DNA from: Mesoflavibacter zeaxanthinifaciens DSM 18436
Lineage (GTDB): Bacteria; Bacteroidota; Bacteroidia; Flavobacteriales; Flavobacteriaceae
Assembly: GCF_000422365.1 (NCBI RefSeq)
Contig: NZ_AULQ01000001.1
Coordinates: 248,001-312,000, forward strand
DNA length: 64,000 nucleotides
Reading direction: 5' to 3'
The position numbers and the translations under genes are program-made. Below are positions 54,920 through 63,781 of this stretch, piece after piece. The notes under the pieces were generated by a model, which saw nothing but the letters and a program-made list of their open reading frames with translations, was not told where the DNA came from and made no database searches. Numbering within the stretch: position 1 is the first letter of the stretch; every line of letters begins with the position of its first letter.

Positions 54920-55268
54920 AACTTAAAGAAGAATTAAACTTTGAAGTCATTTTTATTATTGAATTTAATTCATTCAATAAAGATTCTAAATCTTCATCTG
55001 AAATAAAGTTTAAATCAGAAGCTATAAGAAGTTGAGTTTCAATTTCAAAAGCAGACCCTAATGTTATTTGTGAAAATCTAACAAAATCTTTATTTGATTT
55101 TCTTGAAGAACCTTCAGCTATATTAGATGGAATTGATACAGCAGCTCGTCTTAATTGATTTGTTAGCCCAAATTTTTCAGATTCAGGAAAATTAGAAGTT
55201 ACTTGATAAATAGCAGAGCAAAAAATTCTACTACGTTTCCAAATTTCTAAATCCTTAAACCTATGCAT
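54918..55268 (-). CDS. Four-helix-bundle protein (23S rRNA intervening-sequence type)
   Basis: A 116-residue helical protein of the S23/IVS family. F-K-D-L-E-I-W-K-R-S at the start, F-G-L-T-N-Q-L-R-R-A-A-V-S-I-P-S-N-I-A-E-G-S and E-I-E-T-Q-L-L-I-A are family signatures. The fold resembles the accessory Avd protein of diversity-generating retroelements and pentamers from rRNA intervening sequences; the cellular role is unknown. Here it is not in a 23S gene but between panB and the RluA-type gene, flanked on both sides by 8-bp repeat arrays in inverted orientation. Confidence 0.92.
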   Translation of the reverse strand: MHRFKDLEIWKRSRIFCSAIYQVTSNFPESEKFGLTNQLRRAAVSIPSNIAEGSSRKSNKDFVRFSQITLGSAFEIETQLLIASDLNFISDEDLESLLNELNSIIKMTSKFNSSLS

Positions 55269-55289
55269 AAATAATTTTTAATATAATTT

Positions 55290-55317
55290 AATCTAACAAT
55301 CTAACAATCTAACAATC
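55290..55317. repeat. AATCTAAC tandem repeat, right flank of four-helix-bundle gene
   Basis: Three and a half perfect copies of AATCTAAC (55290, 55298, 55306, then AATC at 55314), between the four-helix-bundle start and the panB stop. Inverted relative to the TTAGATT units of 54872..54919. Confidence 0.9.
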
Positions 55318-55322
55318 AATGT

Positions 55323-56141
55323 TTAATATTGTTCCTTCTCACTAGGAAAATCAACCGACTTTACATCATCTACATATTGAGATATTGCAGAAGTCATATC
55401 GTCATAAAGATTCATATAACGACGTAAAAATCTTGGATTAAATTCATGTGTCATACCAATCATATCGTGTAAAACTAATACTTGACCATCTACACCATTA
55501 CCAGCACCTATACCAATTACAGGAATAGACACACTTTCGGCAACTTCTTTAGCTAATGTAGCAGGGATTTTTTCTAGAACAATAGCAAAACATCCTGCTC
55601 TTTCTAACATTATTGCATCAGATTTTAGTTTTTCAGCTTCAAATTCTTCTTTAGCTCTTACGGTATAAGTTCCAAATTTATAGATAGATTGTGGCATAAG
55701 TCCTAAATGTCCCATTACAGGTATGCCAGCGTTTATTATACGTTTAATAGATTCTTTTACTTCTTTTCCACCTTCAAGTTTTACCGCATGTCCGCCAGAT
55801 TCTTTCATAATTCTAATAGCAGATCTCAACGCTTCTTTAGGATCACTTTGGTAAGTTCCAAACGGTAAATCTACCACTACTAACGCACGTTTTACAGCAC
55901 GAATTACAGAAGAGGCATGGTAAATCATTTGGTCAAGAGTAATTGGTAATGTAGTTTCATGACCTGCCATTACATTACTTGCAGAATCACCAACTAAAAT
56001 TACGTCTACACCAGCGCCATCTACGATAGTAGCCATAGTATAATCGTAAGCGGTAAGCATAGAAATTTTTTCGTTATTAGCCTTCATATCGACTAATGTT
56101 TTTACAGTAACTCTCTTATATTCTTTTTTTGCGGTAGACAT
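55323..56141 (-). CDS. panB: 3-methyl-2-oxobutanoate hydroxymethyltransferase
   Basis: A 272-residue TIM-barrel enzyme, the first committed step of pantothenate synthesis (ketoisovalerate plus methylene-tetrahydrofolate to ketopantoate). A-Y-D-Y near the start, V-G-D-S-A-S-N-V with the metal-binding Asp, [15 protein letters not shown] and the C-terminal G-I-G-A-G are conserved. Normal length. It is the first gene before the four-helix-bundle element on the minus strand; panC is not in the window. Confidence 0.95.
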   Translation of the reverse strand: MSTAKKEYKRVTVKTLVDMKANNEKISMLTAYDYTMATIVDGAGVDVILVGDSASNVMAGHETTLPITLDQMIYHASSVIRAVKRALVVVDLPFGTYQSDPKEALRSAIRIMKESGGHAVKLEGGKEVKESIKRIINAGIPVMGHLGLMPQSIYKFGTYTVRAKEEFEAEKLKSDAIMLERAGCFAIVLEKIPATLAKEVAESVSIPVIGIGAGNGVDGQVLVLHDMIGMTHEFNPRFLRRYMNLYDDMTSAISQYVDDVKSVDFPSEKEQY

Positions 56142-56242
56142 AATTTTTAATTTGATAGACTGTAAAAATACTAAAATTAAGGCGTATTGCTAAATTTTTC
56201 TTTTAGTTGAAAATCTTATATTTACAATAAATTATATTTAAG

Positions 56243-56692
56243 ATGAAATCAATTTTCTATGTTTTTTTGCTTTTAATTTCTGTTGAAACTTTTGCGCAAA
56301 GTGAAGCTGAAGTAAAAAAAACTATCGAAACGTTTTTTGAAGGTTTTCATAAACAGGATTCTACACTATTAAATAAAGTGGTTTATAAAGATGTAACGTT
56401 ACAAACCATAGCGACTAACCGAGAAGGAAAAACCATTTTACATACCGAAGACTATTCAAAATTTATAACTTCAATTTTATCAATTCCTAAAAATCAAAAA
56501 TTTGAAGAAAAGCTATTGAGTTTTGATATTAAAATTGACGGAAATATGGCAAATGCTTGGACACCTTACCAGTTTTGGTTTAACGACCAGTTTAGTCATT
56601 GTGGCGTTAATTCATTTCAGTTAATAAAAGTAGATAATGCTTGGAAAATTTTCTTTTTAGTAGATACCAGACGTAAAGATTGTGAAGAATAA
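56243..56692 (+). CDS. Exported NTF2-like/SnoaL-type protein
   Basis: A 149-residue protein with a signal peptide (1-18, V-E-T-F-A before Gln-Ser). The rest fits the NTF2-like cone: V-K-K-T-I-E-T-F-F-E-G-F-H, Y-S-K-F-I-T-S-I, M-A-N-A-W-T-P-Y-Q-F-W and a C-terminal D-N-A-W-K-I-F-F. Members are enzymes or ligand-binding proteins; nothing here identifies a catalytic residue with certainty. Periplasmic. Monocistronic. Confidence 0.8.
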   Translation: MKSIFYVFLLLISVETFAQSEAEVKKTIETFFEGFHKQDSTLLNKVVYKDVTLQTIATNREGKTILHTEDYSKFITSILSIPKNQKFEEKLLSFDIKIDGNMANAWTPYQFWFNDQFSHCGVNSFQLIKVDNAWKIFFLVDTRRKDCEE

Positions 56693-56809
56693 TTATATCT
56701 GATGTTTTCTTGGGCTAATTCGAAGCAGAAGTTAAGTATTTAGAAAATAGGGCAGAAAAGAGACATAAATTTTTCGAGTTTGCACTATGGTAAATATTGT
56801 ATTTTTATT

Positions 56810-57337
56810 TTATTCATTTATTTCGATGTAGTTAAATCCAAAAAATGATTCATAGAAGCACAAATTAATTCTGTCTCCGATTTCTTTAGATAACCATAAT
56901 TCGTGCTTACAAACAACAGTTTCCTTTTTATTAATTAGGTCAACTACTAGAGTATTAATTTCAGGTTTTCTAAAACCACTTTCTTCACTGTACTTATTTG
57001 TAATATAAAACGAATCACATTTAGTTTTTTGTGATAAAGAAATATTTAATTCGTTGAAAGCAAAAAATATAATGCCAGTAGTTATCATTAATACTAGTGC
57101 GCTCATTGTGCCATCATCATTTTTCTTAAGGCTAAATCTTAAAATTATTGGTTTTACTTTCTTTAATACTAAATACCCTAGAAATATCCCAATAATACTT
57201 ACGGTTGCAGTAAAAATGTAAGGACTATCGTATTTTGGAATATCTTTAAAAGCAATAATTGTAAGAAATAAACTTACGAATAATGAGCTGAAGATAAATA
57301 GTCCGAGTATTATCGCATTTTTTTTTGACTTAGTCAC
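56810..57337 (-). CDS. Unknown four-helix membrane protein
   Basis: A 175-residue protein with predicted helices at about 10-30, 42-60, 84-105 and one weaker segment; the last 60 residues are soluble, with two Cys and a C-terminal F-N-Y-I-E-I. I do not recognise it. It lies 18 nt downstream of sdaA and may be its passenger. Confidence 0.55.
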   Translation of the reverse strand: MTKSKKNAIILGLFIFSSLFVSLFLTIIAFKDIPKYDSPYIFTATVSIIGIFLGYLVLKKVKPIILRFSLKKNDDGTMSALVLMITTGIIFFAFNELNISLSQKTKCDSFYITNKYSEESGFRKPEINTLVVDLINKKETVVCKHELWLSKEIGDRINLCFYESFFGFNYIEINE

Positions 57338-57355
57338 TTTCTTTTTATGTTGTTT

Positions 57356-58777
57356 CTAACAATCAGATAAACTAACTCTAACTGCTAATCCACCTTCACT
57401 AGTTTCTTTGTATTTAGTATGCATATCCTTAGCGGTTTCCCACATGGTATCTACTACTTTATCTAGTGGTACTTTTACGTTTTTAGGATCTGTATCTAAA
57501 GCTAATTCGGCAGCATTAATAGCTTTTATTGCGCCCATACTATTACGTTCTATACAAGGAATTTGTACTAAACCAGCAATAGGATCGCAGGTTAGACCTA
57601 AATGATGTTCCATTGCAATTTCTGCAGCAATCATCACTTGTTCTGGCGTACCACCAAGTAATTCGGTTAAGGCACCAGCAGCCATAGCAGAAGATACGCC
57701 AATTTCAGCTTGACATCCGCCCATTGCAGCGCTAATTGTTGCACCTTTTTTAAAAATGCTACCAATTTCACTAGCTACTAAAAGAAAACGCTTTATGTCG
57801 CTAAAATCGCCATCATGATTTTCTATAACCATATAATACATTAACACAGCAGGAATTACGCCAGCACTTCCGTTAGTTGGTGCTGTTACTACACGACCTA
57901 AAGATGCGTTAACTTCATTTACAGCTAAAGCAAAACAGCTAACCCATTTAAGGATTTGTCTAAATTTAACTTCACTTTCTCTTATACTTTCTAACCATTC
58001 TTGCGGTGTTGTGTAAGGGACTTCGATATTTAAACGTTTGTGAGTGTCATAAGCACGTCTTCTAACATTTAAACCGCCTGGTAGATTACCTTCGGTATGA
58101 CAACCAATAAACATACATTCTAGCATGGTTTGCCAAATGCGATTTAATTCGAAATCTATTTCCTCGTCAGAGCGAAGTGATCTTTCGTTTTCAAGTACAA
58201 TTTCAGAGATACTAAGATTTTCTTTATGACAAAATTCAAGCAACTCTGTTGCTTTGTGAACAGGGTATGGAAATTCTTTAAGCAGTTCTACATTTTCTTC
58301 ATGTACAGTACGTTCTTCTTTAACCACAAATCCGCCACCAATAGAGTAGAATGTAGACTCATGCGTTTCATTTTCCGCGTAAGCGGTAAACTTAATTCCG
58401 TTTGCATGAAACGGTAAAAACTCACGGTTAAACACAATATCTTTTTCGGGTTCAAAAGGAATCACTAACTCATTGTTTAAAACTAATTTGTGCGTGTTAG
58501 TGATAGACGCAATTACAATGTCAATAGTATCGGTAGGTATACGTTCTGGATCAGCACCACTTAAACCTAGCATAACGGCTAAGTCAGTAGCATGACCTTT
58601 TCCTGTTAAGGATAATGACCCATATAGGTCAACTTTTACATTAATAATGCGGTCAAAAAAGTTATCTGCTTTTAGCTCATAAATCCAGCGTTCGGCAGCA
58701 CGCCAAGGTCCTAAAGTGTGAGAACTTGATGGACCTACGCCAATTTTAAGCATATCAAAAACCGAGATACATTCCAT
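57356..58777 (-). CDS. sdaA: L-serine ammonia-lyase, iron-sulfur type
   Basis: A 473-residue single-chain L-serine dehydratase that converts serine to pyruvate and ammonia with a 4Fe-4S cluster. [20 protein letters not shown] is the N-terminal beta-domain signature; [18 protein letters not shown], and [18 protein letters not shown] in the alpha domain include cluster cysteines. Normal length. It has a near-consensus promoter directly upstream. Confidence 0.95.
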   Translation of the reverse strand: MECISVFDMLKIGVGPSSSHTLGPWRAAERWIYELKADNFFDRIINVKVDLYGSLSLTGKGHATDLAVMLGLSGADPERIPTDTIDIVIASITNTHKLVLNNELVIPFEPEKDIVFNREFLPFHANGIKFTAYAENETHESTFYSIGGGFVVKEERTVHEENVELLKEFPYPVHKATELLEFCHKENLSISEIVLENERSLRSDEEIDFELNRIWQTMLECMFIGCHTEGNLPGGLNVRRRAYDTHKRLNIEVPYTTPQEWLESIRESEVKFRQILKWVSCFALAVNEVNASLGRVVTAPTNGSAGVIPAVLMYYMVIENHDGDFSDIKRFLLVASEIGSIFKKGATISAAMGGCQAEIGVSSAMAAGALTELLGGTPEQVMIAAEIAMEHHLGLTCDPIAGLVQIPCIERNSMGAIKAINAAELALDTDPKNVKVPLDKVVDTMWETAKDMHTKYKETSEGGLAVRVSLSDC

Positions 58778-58800
58778 TTACGAAAACGTTATATTTTTCG

Positions 58801-58829
58801 CAAATATACATTTGTTATTTGTGTTACAA
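58801..58829 (-). promoter_or_regulatory. Promoter of sdaA
   Basis: Minus-strand TTG (58827..58829), 18 nt, TATATTTG (58801..58808), 23 nt before the start codon. One of the best -33/-7 matches in the window. Confidence 0.7.
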
Positions 58830-58862
58830 TAAAAAAGAGAAAATATTAACTATTAATAAAGT

Positions 58863-59354
58863 TTATCGTCTTTTAAACGACTTTATATCAAGTAGCTCTA
58901 TTACATTATTAATATCAGAATAATCAACTCTACCAACGTTATCTGCAGGAACAACTACAACTCTAAATATTTGATTATTTGTCCAAACAGGATCTAAAGT
59001 ACTAAAATTAGTATCTCCTTCTAAGAAAAACCTTACATCGTTTTGAGTAAAATCAAAGTTGTAAGTTAAAGATGTATTGTCTTCAAAAGTGGTGCTTTGA
59101 GGTAACAATCGCCAGATATCTTGACCGTTATCTGTATCCCATAAAATATACACAAGTGTCATGTCGTAAGGAAACAAATCAAAACCATATGGTTCTATAA
59201 ATTCATAATTATTTTCAGCAGTAAAATCTATTGCAATTTCAAAAGCACTAGAAACAATTAATCCTCCATCTTGACCATCAAATCCAGGAGGACCTTGCGG
59301 ACCTTCACAAGCAAATAAAAAAGCGACAATAACTAAGGACAATAATTTTTTCAT
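58863..59354 (-). CDS. Lipoprotein with short collagen-like segment
   Basis: A 163-residue lipoprotein with lipobox L-F-A-C16, followed at once by a Gly-x-x run, G-P-Q-G-P-P-G-F-D-G-Q-D-G-G (18-31), resembling collagen-like stretches in bacterial surface proteins. The remainder is a beta-rich acidic domain (aromatic, Asp-rich) that I do not recognise. It is divergent from dnaK. Four Gly-x-x triplets are too few for a stable triple helix alone; the segment may be a spacer near the membrane anchor. Confidence 0.75.
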   Translation of the reverse strand: MKKLLSLVIVAFLFACEGPQGPPGFDGQDGGLIVSSAFEIAIDFTAENNYEFIEPYGFDLFPYDMTLVYILWDTDNGQDIWRLLPQSTTFEDNTSLTYNFDFTQNDVRFFLEGDTNFSTLDPVWTNNQIFRVVVVPADNVGRVDYSDINNVIELLDIKSFKRR

Positions 59355-59430
59355 AACTAAAATTTTAATTTTTATAAAGTTACAATTATGTTTTAAAATA
59401 CTGTGTTTATTGATTATCTAAATTTAAATA

Positions 59431-59471
59431 TGACATCGTGTCAGTAAAAATGTCTTGGCATATTAATTGAC
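59431..59471 (+). promoter_or_regulatory. Probable dnaK promoter with inverted repeat and sigma-54-like boxes
   Basis: TGACA-TCG-TGTCA (59431..59443) is a perfect 5-bp inverted repeat; 11 nt on, TTGGCA (59455..59460), 6 nt and TTGAC (59467..59471) resemble the -24/-12 elements of sigma-54 promoters, though TTGA replaces the usual TTGC. Transcription would begin near 59482, about 45 nt before the dnaK start. No HrcA-type CIRCE element is present. Confidence 0.5.
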
Positions 59472-59528
59472 TTAATGACGTCGAATAAGTTTTTTAAAAC
59501 ACAACAAAAAAATAAATTATATAAAATT

Positions 59529-61439
59529 ATGAGTAAGATTATTGGAATCGATTTAGGAACAACTAACTCTTGCGTTTCTGTAATGGAAGGTAACGAACCA
59601 GTAGTTATCCCTAACGCAGAAGGTAAGCGTACTACACCTTCTGTAATCGCTTTTGTTGAAGGCGGAGAGATAAAAGTTGGTGATCCAGCAAAACGTCAAG
59701 CAGTAACAAACCCAACAAAAACTGTTTATTCTATTAAACGTTTTATGGGTAACAAATATTCTGAGTCTAAAAACGAAGCAGAACGTGTACCATATAAAGT
59801 AGTAAAAGGTGATAATGATACACCTCGTGTAGATATTGACGGTCGTTTATATACACCACAAGAATTATCTGCAATGGTACTTCAAAAAATGAAAAAAACA
59901 GCTGAAGACTACTTAGGACAAGACGTAAGCGAAGCAGTAATTACTGTACCAGCTTACTTTAATGATAGTCAACGTCAAGCTACTAAAGAAGCAGGAGAAA
60001 TTGCTGGTCTTAAAGTTAGACGTATCATCAACGAGCCTACAGCAGCAGCTTTAGCTTATGGATTAGACAAAAAAGGAACAGATCAAAAAATTGTAGTATT
60101 TGACTTTGGTGGTGGTACTCATGACGTATCTATATTAGAGTTAGGAGATGGCGTTTTTGAAGTATTATCTACAGACGGAGATACACATTTAGGTGGTGAT
60201 GATGTAGATGAAAAAATTATTAACTGGTTAGCAGACGAGTTTCAAGCTGAAGAAAACATGGACTTACGTAAAGATCCAATGTCTTTACAACGTTTAAAAG
60301 AAGCTTCAGAAAAAGCTAAGATAGAATTGTCATCTTCTGAGCAAACTGAAATCAACTTACCATATATCACAGCTACAGCAAGCGGACCAAAACACTTAGT
60401 GCGCACATTAACACGTAGTAAATTTGAGCAATTAATAGACGATTTAGTAAAACGTACTATAGAGCCATGTGAGTCTGCATTAAAGTCTGCAGGATTAAGT
60501 AAAAGTGACATTGACCAAATTATCTTAGTTGGTGGATCTACACGTATTCCAGCAGTACAAAAAGCAGTAGAAAGTTTCTTTGGTAAAGCGCCAAGTAAAG
60601 GAGTAAATCCAGACGAGGTTGTATCTTTAGGAGCAGCAATACAAGGTGGTGTATTAACAGGAGATGTAAAAGACGTTTTATTATTAGACGTAACACCGTT
60701 ATCTTTAGGTATTGAGACTATGGGTAATGTATTTACTAAGTTAATCGAAGCAAATACAACAATCCCAACAAAAAAATCTCAGGTATTTTCTACCGCAGCA
60801 GATAATCAGCCATCAGTAGAAATCCATGTATTACAAGGAGAACGTGCTATGGCGGCAGACAATAAAACAATTGGACGTTTCCACTTAGACGGAATTCCAC
60901 CAGCACAAAGAGGTGTACCACAAATTGAGGTAACTTTTGATATTGATGCTAACGGTATTATTAAAGTATCTGCAACAGATAAAGCAACAGGAAAATCTCA
61001 AGATATTCGTATTGAAGCGTCTTCTGGATTAACTGAAGATGAAATCCAAAAGATGAAAGCAGACGCTGAAGCAAATGCAGAAGCAGATAAAAAAGCAGCA
61101 GAAAGCGCTAAGAAGTTAAACGAAGCAGACTCTATGATTTTCCAAACGGAAAAGCAATTAAAAGAATTTGGTGATAAATTATCAGAAGATAAGAAAAAGC
61201 CAATTGAAGATGCTTTAGAAGAACTTAAAAAAGCTTACGAAACAAAAGATTTAGCAGTAATCGAGCCAGCGTTAGAAAAAATTAACGAAGCTTGGAAAGT
61301 TGCTAGCGAAGAAATGTACAAAGCACAACAAGAAGCACAAGGAGCAGCTGGTGCTACAGACGCAGGTGCAGGCGCACAAGGTCAAGCAGCAGACTCTGGT
61401 AGTGATGTTGAAGACGTTGACTTCGAAGAAGTGAAATAA
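59529..61439 (+). CDS. dnaK: Chaperone DnaK
   Basis: An Hsp70 chaperone of 636 residues from the ATG at 59529 ([14 protein letters not shown]); the frame is open 18 codons further, but that part lies at or upstream of the probable transcription start. ATPase motifs I-D-L-G-T-T, F-D-F-G-G-G-T, G-G-S-T-R-I-P; linker [11 protein letters not shown]; substrate domain and lid; and an acidic E-D-V-D-F-E-E-V-K tail for DnaJ/GrpE interplay are complete. Codon use is the strongly biased type of highly expressed genes. No dnaJ or grpE nearby. Confidence 0.97.
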   Translation: MSKIIGIDLGTTNSCVSVMEGNEPVVIPNAEGKRTTPSVIAFVEGGEIKVGDPAKRQAVTNPTKTVYSIKRFMGNKYSESKNEAERVPYKVVKGDNDTPRVDIDGRLYTPQELSAMVLQKMKKTAEDYLGQDVSEAVITVPAYFNDSQRQATKEAGEIAGLKVRRIINEPTAAALAYGLDKKGTDQKIVVFDFGGGTHDVSILELGDGVFEVLSTDGDTHLGGDDVDEKIINWLADEFQAEENMDLRKDPMSLQRLKEASEKAKIELSSSEQTEINLPYITATASGPKHLVRTLTRSKFEQLIDDLVKRTIEPCESALKSAGLSKSDIDQIILVGGSTRIPAVQKAVESFFGKAPSKGVNPDEVVSLGAAIQGGVLTGDVKDVLLLDVTPLSLGIETMGNVFTKLIEANTTIPTKKSQVFSTAADNQPSVEIHVLQGERAMAADNKTIGRFHLDGIPPAQRGVPQIEVTFDIDANGIIKVSATDKATGKSQDIRIEASSGLTEDEIQKMKADAEANAEADKKAAESAKKLNEADSMIFQTEKQLKEFGDKLSEDKKKPIEDALEELKKAYETKDLAVIEPALEKINEAWKVASEEMYKAQQEAQGAAGATDAGAGAQGQAADSGSDVEDVDFEEVK

Positions 61440-61479
61440 TTTATCATTTCTTAGTAAAACTTAGAATCTAAATAAAACT

Positions 61480-61510
61480 AAAAACGCAATCTTTTCGGTT
61501 GCGTTTTTGC
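61480..61510 (+). terminator. Terminator after dnaK
   Basis: A 10-bp stem AAAAACGCAA/TTGCGTTTTT (61481..61490 with 61500..61509) and short T-run, 41 nt after the stop codon. Confidence 0.8.
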
Positions 61511-61531
61511 ATTTATATAACCTACATTTGT
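61500..61531 (+). promoter_or_regulatory. Putative promoter of the rRNA methyltransferase gene
   Basis: TACATTTG at 61524..61531 with a TTG at 61500..61502, 21 nt away, the latter inside the dnaK terminator stem. The start codon follows 15 nt later. Confidence 0.45.
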
Positions 61532-61545
61532 AGTAAAATTAGTAG

Positions 61546-62775
61546 ATGACTTTTTCAGAAAAAATAAAAGCAAATTATCAACCTAAACGCCTTGCTGTAA
61601 AATTAAATGCAAAAGGCGAGCAATTTGTTGTAAAAGGTCATCCTTGGGTATTTTCTAATAGTATTGTTAAGATAAATGACGATGCAAAAACAGGTGATTT
61701 AGCTATAATCTTCAGTAAAAACAAAAACAAAGTTATTGCTTTGGGTTTGTTTGATGCTAATTCGCCTATTCGTATCAAAATTATACACAATTCTCAAGAA
61801 AAGGTTGAAGTCAATTCCGCTTTTTTTCATCATAAAATAGAAAACGCATTTGCATTAAGACAACCGTTATTGCAAACCAATACTAATAGCTACCGCTTAT
61901 TGTTTGGCGAAAATGATGGATTTCCTGGGTTAATTGCAGATGTGTATGACAAAGTTTTGGTCGTTAAATTATATTCTGAAATCTGGCTACCTTACATAGA
62001 AACCATTATTCCTAGTTTACAGCAAATTTCTAAAGCAGAAACAGTAGTTGTTAGATTAAGCCGAAGTCTAGAAAATTCGTCTAATCACCAATTAAAAGAT
62101 GGCGATGTTATTTATGGTACTTTAGAAAATGAAGTTATAGAATTTATTGAACACGACGTAAAATTTTCTGCTCACGTTATTAAAGGTCACAAAACAGGTT
62201 ACTTTTTAGATCATCGTGCTAACAGAAAACAAGTAGGCGAGTGGAGTAAAGACAAAACTGTATTGGATGTATTTAGCTACGCTGGTGGTTTTTCGGTACA
62301 CGCGTTATATAATGGCGCAAAAGAAGTAACCAGTTTAGATATAAGTAAACAAGCTTTAGAAGTAGCTATCCAAAACGGAAAATTAAACGATTATACAGGA
62401 ATACATAAAACCATTGCAGGTGATGCTTTTGAAGCGCTTAAACAACTTATTAAAGACAAGAAAACGTTTGACGTCGTTGTTATAGATCCTCCAAGTTTTG
62501 CAAAACAAGCATCAGAAATAGATTTAGCTAAAAAGAAATACGCACAATTAGCTCAATTAGGAGAACAACTTACTGCTAAAAAAGGACTATTAGTTTTAGC
62601 GTCATGTTCTTCTAGAGTTGTCCCACAAGCATTTTTCGATATTAATAAACAGGTTTTGCTAGATAGTAATAGATCGTTTAACCTAATTTTGAAAACTGGA
62701 CATGACATTGATCATCCAGTAACCTTTCCTGAAGGAGAATACCTAAAATGTGGTTATTATAGATTTCAAAACTAA
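61546..62775 (+). CDS. Class I SAM-dependent rRNA methyltransferase (RlmI-like)
   Basis: A 409-residue enzyme with an N-terminal PUA domain (about 20-95; K-G-H-P-W-V-F-S-N-S), a middle EEHEE-type domain and a Rossmann methyltransferase domain. H-K-T-G-Y-F-L-D-H-R-A-N-R, V-L-D-V-F-S-Y-A-G-G-F-S (SAM site), V-I-D-P-P-S-F and S-C-S-S-R match the RlmI/YccW group, which methylates C5 of a cytosine in 23S rRNA. The exact position modified here is not known. Next gene follows closely. Confidence 0.9.
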   Translation: MTFSEKIKANYQPKRLAVKLNAKGEQFVVKGHPWVFSNSIVKINDDAKTGDLAIIFSKNKNKVIALGLFDANSPIRIKIIHNSQEKVEVNSAFFHHKIENAFALRQPLLQTNTNSYRLLFGENDGFPGLIADVYDKVLVVKLYSEIWLPYIETIIPSLQQISKAETVVVRLSRSLENSSNHQLKDGDVIYGTLENEVIEFIEHDVKFSAHVIKGHKTGYFLDHRANRKQVGEWSKDKTVLDVFSYAGGFSVHALYNGAKEVTSLDISKQALEVAIQNGKLNDYTGIHKTIAGDAFEALKQLIKDKKTFDVVVIDPPSFAKQASEIDLAKKKYAQLAQLGEQLTAKKGLLVLASCSSRVVPQAFFDINKQVLLDSNRSFNLILKTGHDIDHPVTFPEGEYLKCGYYRFQN

Positions 62776-62781
62776 AAAGTG

Positions 62782-62795
62782 TTATGCATGCATAA
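62782..62795. promoter_or_regulatory. 14-bp perfect palindrome, possible operator
   Basis: TTATGCATGCATAA, a perfect palindrome, lies 9-22 nt before a TATATTTA element (62805..62812) that is the likely -7 box of the next gene. It therefore covers the -33 region. A dimeric regulator is the simple reading; the sequence is also AT-rich enough to arise by chance. Confidence 0.45.
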
Positions 62796-62835
62796 TATTT
62801 TTTGTATATTTATGCGATCAAATAAACTGATAAAT

Positions 62836-63780
62836 ATGCAAACTAAACTTACAGAGTTACTTAATATAAAACATCCTATCATAATGGCGCCAATGTTTTT
62901 GGTGTCTAACGTTGCAATGGTTAAAGAAGCAATGAATTCTGGTATTGCTGGATGTATACCAGCATTAAACTATCGTACTTTAGAAGAATTAAGAGCAGCG
63001 ATTAAAGAACTTAAAGCTAGCAAGCCTGAAGGTGGCGCATTTGGTTTTAACTTAATTGTAAACAAGTCAAACCCTAAAGCTAAAGCACAATTAGATGTGT
63101 TGTGCGAAGAAGGTTGTGATTTTATTTTAACGTCTTTAGGTAACCCAAAAGAAACGATAGAACATGCTCACAAAGTAGGTATCAAAGTGTTTTGTGATAT
63201 TACCGATTTACGTTTTGCCCAAAAAGTAGAAAGTTTAGGCGCAGATGCTGTTGTTGCAGTAAATAATGAAGCTGGCGGACATAGAGGAAATATCTCACCA
63301 GAAGAATTAATTTCAACTTTAAAAAATAATTTAAATATTCCTGTTATTTCTGCTGGTGGCGTTGGCTGTAAGGCAGATATTGATAAAATGTTAAGTTATG
63401 GCGCTGTTGGCGTATCAGTTGGAAGTCCATTTATAGCGTCTGTAGAAGCTGGCGTTACAGAAGAATATAAACAAGCTTGCGTAGATTATGGCGCAGAAGA
63501 TATAGTAATGACCGAGCGTATTTCAGGAACACCATGTACCGTCATTAATACACCTTATGTTAAAAAAATTGGTACAAAAGCTACTTGGATAGAAAACCTG
63601 TTAAACAAGAATAAAAAATTGAAAAAATGGGTTAAAATGATTCGTTTTTCAATAGGAATGAAAGCAACCGAAAAAGCAGCTAAAAAAGCGACTTATAAAA
63701 CGGTTTGGGTCGCAGGTCCAAGTATAGAACACACTAAAGAAATTTTACCTGTAAAAGACATTATTGCAAATCTTGTCTAA
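62836..63780 (+). CDS. Nitronate monooxygenase family protein
   Basis: About 314 residues from the ATG at 62836 (M-Q-T-K-L-T-E-L-L); an open extension of 19 codons upstream covers the palindrome and -7 box and is rejected. TIM-barrel FMN enzyme with H-P-I-I-M-A-P-M-F at the start, N-E-A-G-G-H-R-G, S-A-G-G-V-G and G-A-V-G-V-S-V-G-S-P-F in the FMN site. The catalytic His is in G-G-H. Relatives detoxify propionate 3-nitronate or act as enoyl-ACP reductases (FabK); the function is therefore uncertain between these. Confidence 0.88.
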   Translation: MQTKLTELLNIKHPIIMAPMFLVSNVAMVKEAMNSGIAGCIPALNYRTLEELRAAIKELKASKPEGGAFGFNLIVNKSNPKAKAQLDVLCEEGCDFILTSLGNPKETIEHAHKVGIKVFCDITDLRFAQKVESLGADAVVAVNNEAGGHRGNISPEELISTLKNNLNIPVISAGGVGCKADIDKMLSYGAVGVSVGSPFIASVEAGVTEEYKQACVDYGAEDIVMTERISGTPCTVINTPYVKKIGTKATWIENLLNKNKKLKKWVKMIRFSIGMKATEKAAKKATYKTVWVAGPSIEHTKEILPVKDIIANLV

Positions 63781-63781
63781 G

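Noticed and set aside
54872-55317. Short regular repeats suggestive of a CRISPR array
   Set aside because: The unit is 8 bp with no spacers, and no cas genes are present.
59475-59528. Upstream extension of DnaK by 18 codons
   Set aside because: It lies at or before the probable transcription start and lacks similarity to DnaK N-termini, which begin at M-S/G-K-I-I-G-I-D.
62779-62835. Upstream extension of the nitronate monooxygenase by 19 codons
   Set aside because: It would cover the palindrome and -7 box, and the family starts near M-Q-T-K-L.
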